DNA from: Oscillospiraceae bacterium | GTDB lineage: Bacteria > Bacillota > Clostridia > Oscillospirales > Ruminococcaceae | DNA length: 50,880 nucleotides | Assembly: GCA_030533325.1 (NCBI GenBank) | Contig: JAUNJJ010000012.1 | Location: 1-50,880 of the forward strand | Direction of reading: 5' to 3' | Shown: positions 1 to 6,047 of the stretch, piece after piece | How the letters are laid out: each line of letters opens with the position of its first letter | Position numbering within the stretch: the first letter of the stretch is position 1 | Program-made: the position numbers and the translations under genes | Notes under the pieces: generated by a model | What the model was told of the DNA's origin: nothing | Database searches by the model: none | What the model saw: the letters and a program-made list of their open reading frames with translations, nothing else

Positions 1-124
1 TGAAAATTCTCAAATTTTTTTCATTTTTCTATTGACAAAATTATAGTTGGCTCCAAAATAATAATTAAAAATGCAAGCCAGAACATATATAAACTGATAA
101 ACAGTATTGTAATGCTCATCACTA

Positions 125-421
125 TCAGCGTTTGCTTCCGCAACAGCATCCGCAGCCATAGTTAGGTGAAACATCCGGCATACCGCCTTTTTCACGAAAA
201 ACAGGCGGTATCCATTCTGTATCATCTCCAACATAAGTAATAGCACCTACGGGACATTCGTTTCCGCAATCGTGACAACGGTCAATGCACCCATCAGTAT
301 TGACAACAATCGGCGTAGGATATTTACTTTTATCATAGACTCCATGTGAACAGAAATTTACGCAGGTTCCACATTCAATACAAGATAATATATCTGTTAC
401 GGGATACCATTTCTTTGACAT
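125..421 (-). CDS. Small two-cluster 4Fe-4S ferredoxin-like protein next to ArsP permease
   Basis: A 98-residue protein with two iron-sulfur binding patterns: C14, C17, C20, C24 (CxxCxxCxxxC) and C45, C49, C52, C56 followed by Pro. This is a bacterial 2[4Fe-4S] ferredoxin-like arrangement, so an electron-transfer role in the cytoplasm is likely. The last ten residues add four more cysteines (C90, C92, C93, C94), an unusual tail that could bind metal or arsenite. It starts 19 nt after the permease gene and has a GGAGG ribosome site, so it is the last gene of the arsR-permease-ferredoxin unit. The electron partner is unknown and the link to arsenic is inferred only from neighbours. Confidence 0.85.
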   Translation of the reverse strand: MSKKWYPVTDILSCIECGTCVNFCSHGVYDKSKYPTPIVVNTDGCIDRCHDCGNECPVGAITYVGDDTEWIPPVFREKGGMPDVSPNYGCGCCCGSKR

Positions 422-440
422 TTTTTATTTTCCTCCATTT

Positions 441-1454
441 TTATATAATTAACGGATGTATCAAATTGAAAAAATAGCCAACAATAACAATTCCTATCAC
501 GCAAATTGCAATGAAGATGCCGAGCAGCTTCGGTTTTACTGCTTTGCGAAGCATAATCATCGAGGGCAGAGACAATGTTGTTACTGCCATCATAAATGAA
601 AGAACCACGCCGAGAAGTGCTCCCTTTGCAAGCAGGGCTTCTGCAATGGGGATGGTTCCGAAAATATCCGCATACATCGGAACGCCTGCAATTGTTGCGA
701 TAATTACGCCAAACGGATTATTATCGCCAAGGATATTTACAATAAATTCTTCGGGTATCCAGTTGTGGATAACTGCACCTATGCCTACTCCGATAATAAC
801 ATAGGGGAAGACCTTTTTTGCCGTTTCCCATACCTGTTCAGTGGCATATTTTACACGCTCCCTGAAATGCAGCTCCTCCTGCGGAACATCAATTGCTTTG
901 CCGTTTCGGATAAATTCCTCCACCTGATCTTCAAGATGAAGCTTTTCGATAAGCATACCGCCTGCAACCGCTATCACAAGTCCGACTAAAACATAGATAA
1001 CTGCAACCTTCCAGCCGAAAATGCTCATCAACAGCACAAGGGAGCCGAGGTCAACCATAGGCGAGGAAATAAGAAAAGAAAAGGTTACGCCAAGCGGCAA
1101 GCCTGCACTTGTAAATCCGATAAACAATGGTATGGACGAACAGGAGCAAAAGGGTGTTACCGTACCCAGCAGAGCGGATATTATATTTGCTGTTATTCCG
1201 TGAAAACGGCCCAGTATTTTCTTTGTGCGTTCCGGCGGAAAATAGCTCTGGATATATGATATGATAAAAATCAGTATTCCGAGAAGCACCATAATCTTTA
1301 TCATATCATAGACGAAGAAGTTAATGCTGCCGCCGATTTTCCCGCTTGTGTCAATACCGAGAGAGTTAAGGAACGAGCCGATATGCCTGTTCAGCCAGGT
1401 CATACCGAGTATCTCGTTCTGAAAAAAATCCCATACTGTTTTCAGAGTTTCCAT
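441..1454 (-). CDS. arsP: ArsP/UPF0718-type permease (putative organoarsenical or metalloid efflux)
   Basis: A 337-residue polytopic membrane protein of the DUF318/UPF0718 permease family. The hallmark is the segment TPFCSCSSIP, with paired cysteines in a membrane-embedded loop, followed by a Gly-rich helix and the conserved SSPMVD. A second conserved block, GVPMYADIFGTIPIAE, lies in the C-terminal half. Characterised ArsP members export trivalent methylarsenicals, and the cysteines are important. A soluble, charged stretch (about residues 170-205) separates the two membrane halves. It lies between arsR and a ferredoxin gene, which supports metalloid efflux under ArsR control. The exact substrate cannot be read from sequence; other members of the family are annotated only as permeases. 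Confidence 0.85.
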   Translation of the reverse strand: METLKTVWDFFQNEILGMTWLNRHIGSFLNSLGIDTSGKIGGSINFFVYDMIKIMVLLGILIFIISYIQSYFPPERTKKILGRFHGITANIISALLGTVTPFCSCSSIPLFIGFTSAGLPLGVTFSFLISSPMVDLGSLVLLMSIFGWKVAVIYVLVGLVIAVAGGMLIEKLHLEDQVEEFIRNGKAIDVPQEELHFRERVKYATEQVWETAKKVFPYVIIGVGIGAVIHNWIPEEFIVNILGDNNPFGVIIATIAGVPMYADIFGTIPIAEALLAKGALLGVVLSFMMAVTTLSLPSMIMLRKAVKPKLLGIFIAICVIGIVIVGYFFNLIHPLII

Positions 1455-1513
1455 AGGAGTAATCCCTTTCTTAAATTTAAAAATTGAAATATGTCAATAT
1501 TTCGTGTTTAATT

Positions 1514-1533
1514 TAAGCCGCAAAAGCGGCTTA
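1514..1533 (-). repeat. Perfect 8-bp hairpin between arsR and arsP
   Basis: TAAGCCGC, loop AAAA, GCGGCTTA. It lies in the 81-nt gap between arsR and the permease. No T-run follows on the minus strand, so it is more likely an mRNA processing or stability element, or a weak attenuator, than a full terminator. Confidence 0.5.
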
Positions 1534-1535
1534 TC

Positions 1536-1850
1536 TTATTTTGTACAACATGAATGACTTTTAGTTTCTTCGGTTAATGTTGTCAGTTCTTTAAAGCATT
1601 CTGAGGCATAATCAACACCATCCGGTGAAATAGAATAATGCATCCATTTGCCCTCTTTGCGTCCGGTTACAATACCGCTGTCGCAGAGTATTTTCATATG
1701 ATGGGAAAGAGTGGGCTGAGTGATGTTCATTTCTTCAAGGAGCATACAGGCACATTTTTCTCCGCCGTGCAAAAGCTGTAGTATCCTTATTCGGTTTTCA
1801 TCACAGAACGCCTTAAATATATTTGCTGTTTTTTTTACATCAATATCCAT
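1536..1850 (-). CDS. arsR: ArsR/SmtB-family metalloid-responsive repressor
   Basis: A 104-residue winged-helix repressor. The DNA-recognition helix region is at about residues 42-56 (QPTLSHHMKIL), typical of ArsR. The alpha-3 region carries C33-A-C35, matching the CxC arsenite site of classical ArsR proteins, and the C-terminus has a vicinal pair C101-C102 as a further thiol site. In this family, binding of As(III) or a related metalloid to these cysteines releases the repressor from DNA. The gene heads the leftward unit arsR-arsP-ferredoxin and has its own strong promoter, with an imperfect inverted repeat next to the -10 box, so autoregulation is likely. Confidence 0.9.
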   Translation of the reverse strand: MDIDVKKTANIFKAFCDENRIRILQLLHGGEKCACMLLEEMNITQPTLSHHMKILCDSGIVTGRKEGKWMHYSISPDGVDYASECFKELTTLTEETKSHSCCTK

Positions 1851-1900
1851 TGGATTATTCCTTTCAGAAAAGCGTAATTATAGTGAAGTCTGTCGTATAG

Positions 1901-1946
1901 ATGATTTTCTATATATCATTATATGCAATAGATAGAAAAATGTCAA
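1901..1946 (-). promoter_or_regulatory. arsR promoter with candidate operator
   Basis: On the minus strand, -35 TTGACA (1946-1941), 17-nt spacer and -10 TATAAT (1923-1918). An imperfect inverted repeat, ATGAT-N9-ATCAT (1901-1919), overlaps the -10 and start region, where an ArsR operator is expected. The rest of the 314-nt gap to 2164 holds only the hairpin at 2024-2057. Confidence 0.7.
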
Positions 1947-2023
1947 TATGAATTTATGTACAAATTACCCGTCAAATATTGTATATAATGCCATGATTCT
2001 TTTTTCATTTGAGGTGAATAGTG

Positions 2024-2057
2024 AAATGAGCACCACATTCATATGTGATGCTCATTT
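2024..2057. repeat. Long hairpin between radical SAM gene and arsR promoter
   Basis: Arms AAATGAGCA (2024-2032) and TGCTCATTT (2049-2057), then a C/A mismatch, then CACAT/ATGTG around a TCAT loop. There is no clear T-run on either side. It may act as a poor terminator for the leftward radical SAM gene or as an mRNA 3' end structure. Confidence 0.5.
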
Positions 2058-2164
2058 GTTAAGATGACGTACAATCTGTAGTTTATGTTTTAAATATGAT
2101 GCGATTATGTGAGAATTTATTCAATATATTACAGCTTATTCACTTATATTTTTCAAAATTTGTA

Positions 2165-3223
2165 TCAGAACAACACATCTCTGAAACAAACGTTCGGTTT
2201 GTTTTCATCAAAGTTCCATGTGTGATATGCGCCGCCTTTGCAGAATTCGTAGTCACCGCATTTTTCACAGCTTTCGCATGAAACGCCTTTTCTGAATATC
2301 CGGAATCCGTTCTCCCAGACATCTTTGAATCTGTCTTTGAAAATATTACCCATGATGAATTCAGGTCTTCTTTCTATGTCAAGACATGCTGTAATATTTC
2401 CGTTGCACATGATACTTGCGACTTCTTTTCCGGCCATGCAGTGAAAATACCAGTCACGCACCTCATGCTCATAATCCATACCAAGATAATGTGAGCATCC
2501 GTACGAGACAGGTTCTCCGGCTATACGCTTGTTTCGGATATATTCGAACATGCGTACATAATCCTCTTTTGTAAGAAGAAGGTCAGGATAGTCTTTTGCT
2601 CTTCCGATAGGATCAATATTGATTATTCGCCATGAATCAATATCCATTTCACTGAATATTTTATAGAGTTCATCAAGCTGGTCAATGTTTTTATGTGTTA
2701 CAACAGTTGTAGCCTGAATATGCTGGAATCCGCCGGTGCTGATAAGATTTTCAATTCCGTTCATGGCTTTCTGCCAGCCACCCGGAGTTCTTCTGAATGC
2801 ATCGTGTGTTTCTTCATTTCCGTCAATACTTATGGATATTGTTTTCATACCTGTGCGTTTAAGATCCTTTGCGACATCAGGTGTGATGAGAATACCGTTT
2901 GATGTCATCCCCCACAGATATCCGAGTTTATTTGCATCATCCATTATTTCAAAGAAGTCTTTTCTTAAAAGCGGTTCGCCGCCTGTAACACAGAGAGTAA
3001 ACTGTTTTGTGTCAAAGTCTTCAGCAATCTGTGTCAGTACTTCATGATACTGGGCAGGGGACATTTCCTCTGCACTTACGTCTCCGCAGCGGCTTCCGCA
3101 GTGAAGGCAGTGTTCATTGCAGCGAAGTGTCAGTTCGAGAAAGAGATGCCTCAGCATATAAATGCCGGCATTGCTTTTTTCAATTGCACGCATGTCATTT
3201 TTTTTAGCCATTATATTAAGCAT
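2165..3223 (-). CDS. Radical SAM/SPASM enzyme, putative modifier of the adjacent Tyr-Gly repeat protein
   Basis: A 352-residue enzyme. The radical SAM cluster motif is C35-x3-C39-x2-C42, followed by the SAM-binding GGEP motif near residue 83. The C-terminal part, from about residue 265, has a SPASM-like set of cysteines (CMAGKE, MCNGNITAC, then CESCEKC and CKGG, ending NVC) that would hold auxiliary 4Fe-4S clusters. SPASM enzymes commonly modify side chains or backbones of ribosomal peptides. Its ATG overlaps the TAA of the dockerin-repeat gene by one base (TAATG), with GGGGTGAG just upstream, so the two are translationally coupled. The neighbouring protein has no cysteine, which excludes a Cys-based thioether product on that substrate. 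The reaction is unknown; anaerobic sulfatase maturase-like activity is less likely because no sulfatase gene is nearby. Confidence 0.85.
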   Translation of the reverse strand: MLNIMAKKNDMRAIEKSNAGIYMLRHLFLELTLRCNEHCLHCGSRCGDVSAEEMSPAQYHEVLTQIAEDFDTKQFTLCVTGGEPLLRKDFFEIMDDANKLGYLWGMTSNGILITPDVAKDLKRTGMKTISISIDGNEETHDAFRRTPGGWQKAMNGIENLISTGGFQHIQATTVVTHKNIDQLDELYKIFSEMDIDSWRIINIDPIGRAKDYPDLLLTKEDYVRMFEYIRNKRIAGEPVSYGCSHYLGMDYEHEVRDWYFHCMAGKEVASIMCNGNITACLDIERRPEFIMGNIFKDRFKDVWENGFRIFRKGVSCESCEKCGDYEFCKGGAYHTWNFDENKPNVCFRDVLF

Positions 3224-4011
3224 TATCTCACCCCGCTGTTCTCTTCAGTTTCCTGCTGCGGTTCTGCAGAAGAATGATAGTTTAAGGAAGGCATTACGGG
3301 TTCTTCATATACCTGCTGCTGCGGAATCTCTGTGGACGGGGAAGAACTGTAAACCTGATTTTCGACCGGATTTGCTGTAACCTCCGGATAATCATCTGTG
3401 ACAGTAACGGTTGGATAAGAATCTGTTACAGTTACAGCCGGAGCAGGTTCGGTAACCGTAACTGCCGGATAAGTGCCGTAAACCGGCTGAGTAATCTGAT
3501 TTATTGTTGGATATGTACCGTATACCGGTTGTTCAATCTCAGTTGTAACCGTCGGATAAGTGCCGTATTCCGGCTGAGTAATCTGATTTGTTGTTGGATA
3601 TGTACCGTAAACCGGCTGTGTCACTGGCATTGTGCCGTAAACCGGCTGAGTAATCTGATTTGTACTGACAACCGGATCATTATTGTCATTCGGATAGTTT
3701 TCAAGATTCTGTACCTGACCGAAAAGGTATTTCCGGAAAATCATAATATCTTCTGCTGAAAGTACACCATCCTTGTTGATGTCAGCAAGATTAATACCTG
3801 TATTTTTTGCTTCCAGTACCATTTTCTTTTCAAGTAAAAAATCAACAATATTAATGTTTCCGTCTTCATTTATATCTCCGATCCCTGCCGGAGGCGGTCC
3901 GTAAACCGGCTCCTCAATCTCGGTCATTGACTGCACCATGGATTTGCTCTGCATGGCAACAGCAGCAGAAAGCAGGGCAGAGGTAAGAAAAGTTTTTCTT
4001 GTTTTTTTCAT
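3223..4011 (-). CDS. Secreted dockerin protein with Tyr-Gly repeats, likely radical SAM substrate
   Basis: A 262-residue protein with an N-terminal signal peptide (basic start, hydrophobic stretch to about residue 20). A type I dockerin follows: Ca-loop 1 at D46-x-N-x-D-G to D57 and Ca-loop 2 at D77-x-N-x-D-G to D88, so it should dock to a cohesin. Around it are six copies of a P(V/E)YG motif: PVYGPPP (35-41) before the dockerin, and QPVYGTMP (122-129), QPVYGTYP (132-139), QPEYGTYP (147-154), QPVYGTYP (161-168) and QPVYGTYP (176-183) after it. A Val-Thr rich part with TVT(D/E) repeats (about 183-215) and a Gln/Glu-rich tail follow. There is no catalytic domain and no cysteine. Coupling to the radical SAM gene suggests the Tyr-Gly units are modified. 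From memory, a Bacteroidetes radical SAM/lipoprotein pair (TIGR04133/TIGR04134) has related YG motifs; this needs checking. Confidence 0.8.
   Translation of the reverse strand: MKKTRKTFLTSALLSAAVAMQSKSMVQSMTEIEEPVYGPPPAGIGDINEDGNINIVDFLLEKKMVLEAKNTGINLADINKDGVLSAEDIMIFRKYLFGQVQNLENYPNDNNDPVVSTNQITQPVYGTMPVTQPVYGTYPTTNQITQPEYGTYPTVTTEIEQPVYGTYPTINQITQPVYGTYPAVTVTEPAPAVTVTDSYPTVTVTDDYPEVTANPVENQVYSSSPSTEIPQQQVYEEPVMPSLNYHSSAEPQQETEENSGVR
3470..3665 (-). repeat. Tandem DNA repeats encoding the QPVYGTYP units
   Basis: Within the dockerin gene, near-identical segments recur, such as CCGGCTGAGTAATCTGATTT (plus strand) near 3483, 3574 and 3641, spaced roughly 67-91 nt. The identity reaches the DNA level, so unit number could change by recombination or slippage. 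Confidence 0.75.
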
Positions 4012-4032
4012 AAAAATGCTCCTTTCAAAAAC

Positions 4033-4052
4033 AGTATTATATATGTAATACT
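4033..4052 (-). repeat. Inverted repeat before the dockerin-repeat gene
   Basis: AGTATTA-N6-TAATACT lies directly upstream of the AAAGGAG ribosome site of the leftward gene that starts at 4011. It could be an operator or a leader hairpin. A possible but weak promoter (TTGATT-17-TAAATT type) lies further upstream in the 254-nt divergent gap shared with lysA. Confidence 0.4.
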
Positions 4053-4221
4053 TTTTAAATATCCGAAATGTTTCAAATGATTATAAATTAAATTTAGCAT
4101 ACCGGCAGATTTAAATCAACAGGGATATCGCTGATTTTCATAATGTTTAACAATTCATCCGGTCGTACACTATGAATTAAAATGCGAAAAATGAAATTTT
4201 TAAGTTTTGTTCCTGCAAATA

Positions 4222-4250
4222 TTGATTTAATCGACGGAAAATGTTATAAT
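4222..4250 (+). promoter_or_regulatory. lysA promoter
   Basis: -35 TTGATT (4222-4227), 17-nt spacer, -10 TATAAT (4245-4250), 33 nt before the chosen lysA start. No lysine riboswitch-sized leader is present. Confidence 0.7.
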
Positions 4251-4283
4251 AAAAACAACTTATAAATGAAAGGATGTTTAAAT

Positions 4284-5582
4284 ATGTTTGTATCAGAAAA
4301 TCTCGATGTAAATGAAAAAGGCAATCTTACAATAAACGGCAAAGATACTGTTGCTCTTGCGGAAAAATACGGAACTCCGCTTTATGTTATGGATGAGGAT
4401 ATGATCAGAACTCACTGCCGTACATATATTGAAAGTATAAAAAAATACTATGACGGACAGGGAATGGCGTGTTTTGCAAGCAAGGCTTTCTCATGCAAGG
4501 AAATCTATCGCGTTATGCAGCAGGAAGGTATGGGAATAGATGTTGTTTCAGGCGGGGAAATGTACACTGCATACAAGGCAGGTTTTGATATGTCAAAGGC
4601 TGTTTTTCACGGAAACAACAAAACTGAGGAAGAAATAAACATGGCAGCGGATCTGGGCGTTGGACGCATTGTTGCTGACAATGTTTTCGAACTTGAAACA
4701 CTTGACAGAATTGCTGCTGAAAGAAATATTAAGTTTGCTGTTCTTCTCCGTATCAAGCCGGGTGTTGATGCTCATACACACAGCTTTATAAGCACTGGTC
4801 AGATAGACAGCAAGTTCGGCTTTGCACTTGAAACAGGTGAAGCACTTGATGCAGTAAAGAAGGTTATTTCCTGCAAAAATATTGATTTCCGCGGACTTCA
4901 CTGCCATATTGGTTCAAGTATTCTTGATACACAGGGATTTGAAGCAGCTGCTGAAATCATGATGAAGTTTATTAAGCAGATTAAGGATGAACTTTCATTT
5001 GAAGTATCCGAGCTTAATCTTGGCGGCGGTTTTGGTATTAAGTACGTAGAGAGTGATGATCCGCTTCCTTACGATGAATATATGAATGCAGTGGCAAAGA
5101 TTGTAAATTCATTCTGTAAAGAGAATAACATTACAAGACCGTTTATTCTTATTGAACCGGGTCGTTCAGTAGTTGGTTCTGCAGGTATTACTCTCTACAG
5201 AGCAGGCGGAAGAAAGATTATACCGAATATCAGAACCTATATTTCCGTTGACGGCGGTATGTGTGATAATCCAAGATATATTCTTTACCAGTCAGAATAT
5301 GATGCAGTTGTTGCAAACAAAGCCTCTGAACCAAAGACAGAGAAGGTTACTATAGCCGGCAAATGCTGCGAAACAGGTGATATGATTGGTGAAAATATGC
5401 CGCTCCAGCACTGTGAACCGGGTGATATAATTGCAGTCTGCGCTACAGGTGCGTATAACTACTCTATGTCATCAAACTACAACAGACTCTGCAAACCGGC
5501 AGTTGTATTTGTAAATTCTGAATCAGACAGAATTGTTGTGAAGAGAGAAACATATGATGATATAATCAGAAATGATATTTGA
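4284..5582 (+). CDS. lysA: Diaminopimelate decarboxylase
   Basis: PLP-dependent enzyme that decarboxylates meso-diaminopimelate to L-lysine, the last step of lysine synthesis, in the cytoplasm. Fold type III features are visible: ASKAFS with the PLP lysine near the N-terminus, HCHIGSS, the Gly-rich LNLGGGFGI phosphate loop, the EPGRS motif, the CCETGD substrate block near the C-terminus and a late AYNYSMSSNYN motif. The length of 432 residues is normal. I start at ATG 4284 because AAAGGA (4269-4274) fits as its ribosome site; an upstream in-frame ATG at 4266 lacks one. A tiny Cys-rich gene follows 21 nt downstream and shares its terminator. Confidence 0.95.
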   Translation: MFVSENLDVNEKGNLTINGKDTVALAEKYGTPLYVMDEDMIRTHCRTYIESIKKYYDGQGMACFASKAFSCKEIYRVMQQEGMGIDVVSGGEMYTAYKAGFDMSKAVFHGNNKTEEEINMAADLGVGRIVADNVFELETLDRIAAERNIKFAVLLRIKPGVDAHTHSFISTGQIDSKFGFALETGEALDAVKKVISCKNIDFRGLHCHIGSSILDTQGFEAAAEIMMKFIKQIKDELSFEVSELNLGGGFGIKYVESDDPLPYDEYMNAVAKIVNSFCKENNITRPFILIEPGRSVVGSAGITLYRAGGRKIIPNIRTYISVDGGMCDNPRYILYQSEYDAVVANKASEPKTEKVTIAGKCCETGDMIGENMPLQHCEPGDIIAVCATGAYNYSMSSNYNRLCKPAVVFVNSESDRIVVKRETYDDIIRNDI

Positions 5583-5603
5583 TTTATAGGAGATTATTAT
5601 TGT

Positions 5604-5774
5604 ATGAACGATTGTGATACATGTGCATATTATTCATATGATGAGGAATGGGAAGCATATGTCTGTGAAATGAACATAGACGAGGATGAGTATTCCAGAC
5701 TCCTTCAGGGACATTATAAAAAATGTCCGTATTATCGTGATGGTGACGAGTATAAAATAGCTGCGAAGCAGTAG
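5604..5774 (+). CDS. Small Cys-rich acidic protein (DUF6472-like)
   Basis: A 56-residue protein beginning MNDCDTCAYYSYDEEWEAYV. It has C4-x2-C7, C21 and C41-P, a pattern that could bind zinc or an iron-sulfur cluster, in an acidic, aromatic-rich context. A strong ribosome site TAGGAGAT (5587-5594) lies 9 nt before the ATG, and the stop at 5772-5774 is followed directly by a perfect terminator hairpin, so it is the second gene of the lysA unit. I recognise the pattern as that of the small uncharacterised family DUF6472 found in Clostridia, from memory. No function is known and the link with lysine synthesis is only positional. Confidence 0.8.
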   Translation: MNDCDTCAYYSYDEEWEAYVCEMNIDEDEYSRLLQGHYKKCPYYRDGDEYKIAAKQ

Positions 5775-5785
5775 TCATATTTTTC

Positions 5786-5817
5786 AGAAGCTGTATTCCG
5801 GTCGGAATACAGCTTCT
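5786..5817 (+). terminator. Terminator of the lysA unit
   Basis: Perfect 14-bp stem AGAAGCTGTATTCC / GGAATACAGCTTCT with a GGTC loop, followed by ACTTAAATTT, a weak T-run. Confidence 0.75.
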
Positions 5818-5924
5818 ACTTAAATTTATATTAAATTATTGTTTACAAGATTAATTAAAATAAACAAATCTCATTTCCCGGCGAGCTTTTCAATTATTAT
5901 TTTATATAAAAATATGCTTAACTA

Positions 5925-5954
5925 TTTACTTTTGTATGTGTAAAACGTTATAAT
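5925..5954 (+). promoter_or_regulatory. Promoter of the membrane-anchored GH9 gene
   Basis: -35 TTTACT (5925-5930), 18-nt spacer, -10 TATAAT (5949-5954), giving a leader of about 85 nt before ATG 6048. Confidence 0.6.
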
Positions 5955-6047
5955 ATAAAAGTGTGTAAGGGTTTTATTATATACAGACGGGATAAATTAA
6001 CAAGAACAAGCGTATTAAATTATATATCATAATGAAAGGATAAAAAA

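Noticed and set aside
2026-2067. A 13-codon frame with a GAGGTGA ribosome site overlapping the hairpin at 2024-2057 (plus strand).
   Set aside because: No promoter with a good -35 box is present and the frame is forced by the hairpin; too short to support as a gene.
2165-3223. Anaerobic sulfatase-maturating enzyme.
   Set aside because: Radical SAM and SPASM features fit, but no sulfatase lies nearby and the coupled partner is a YG-repeat dockerin protein.
3470-3665. CRISPR array, suggested by regular repeats.
   Set aside because: Repeats lie in a coding frame, units are uneven, spacers are not unique and no cas gene is nearby.
3901-4265. Lysine or other riboswitch upstream of lysA.
   Set aside because: The lysA promoter gives only about a 30-nt leader, too short for such an element.
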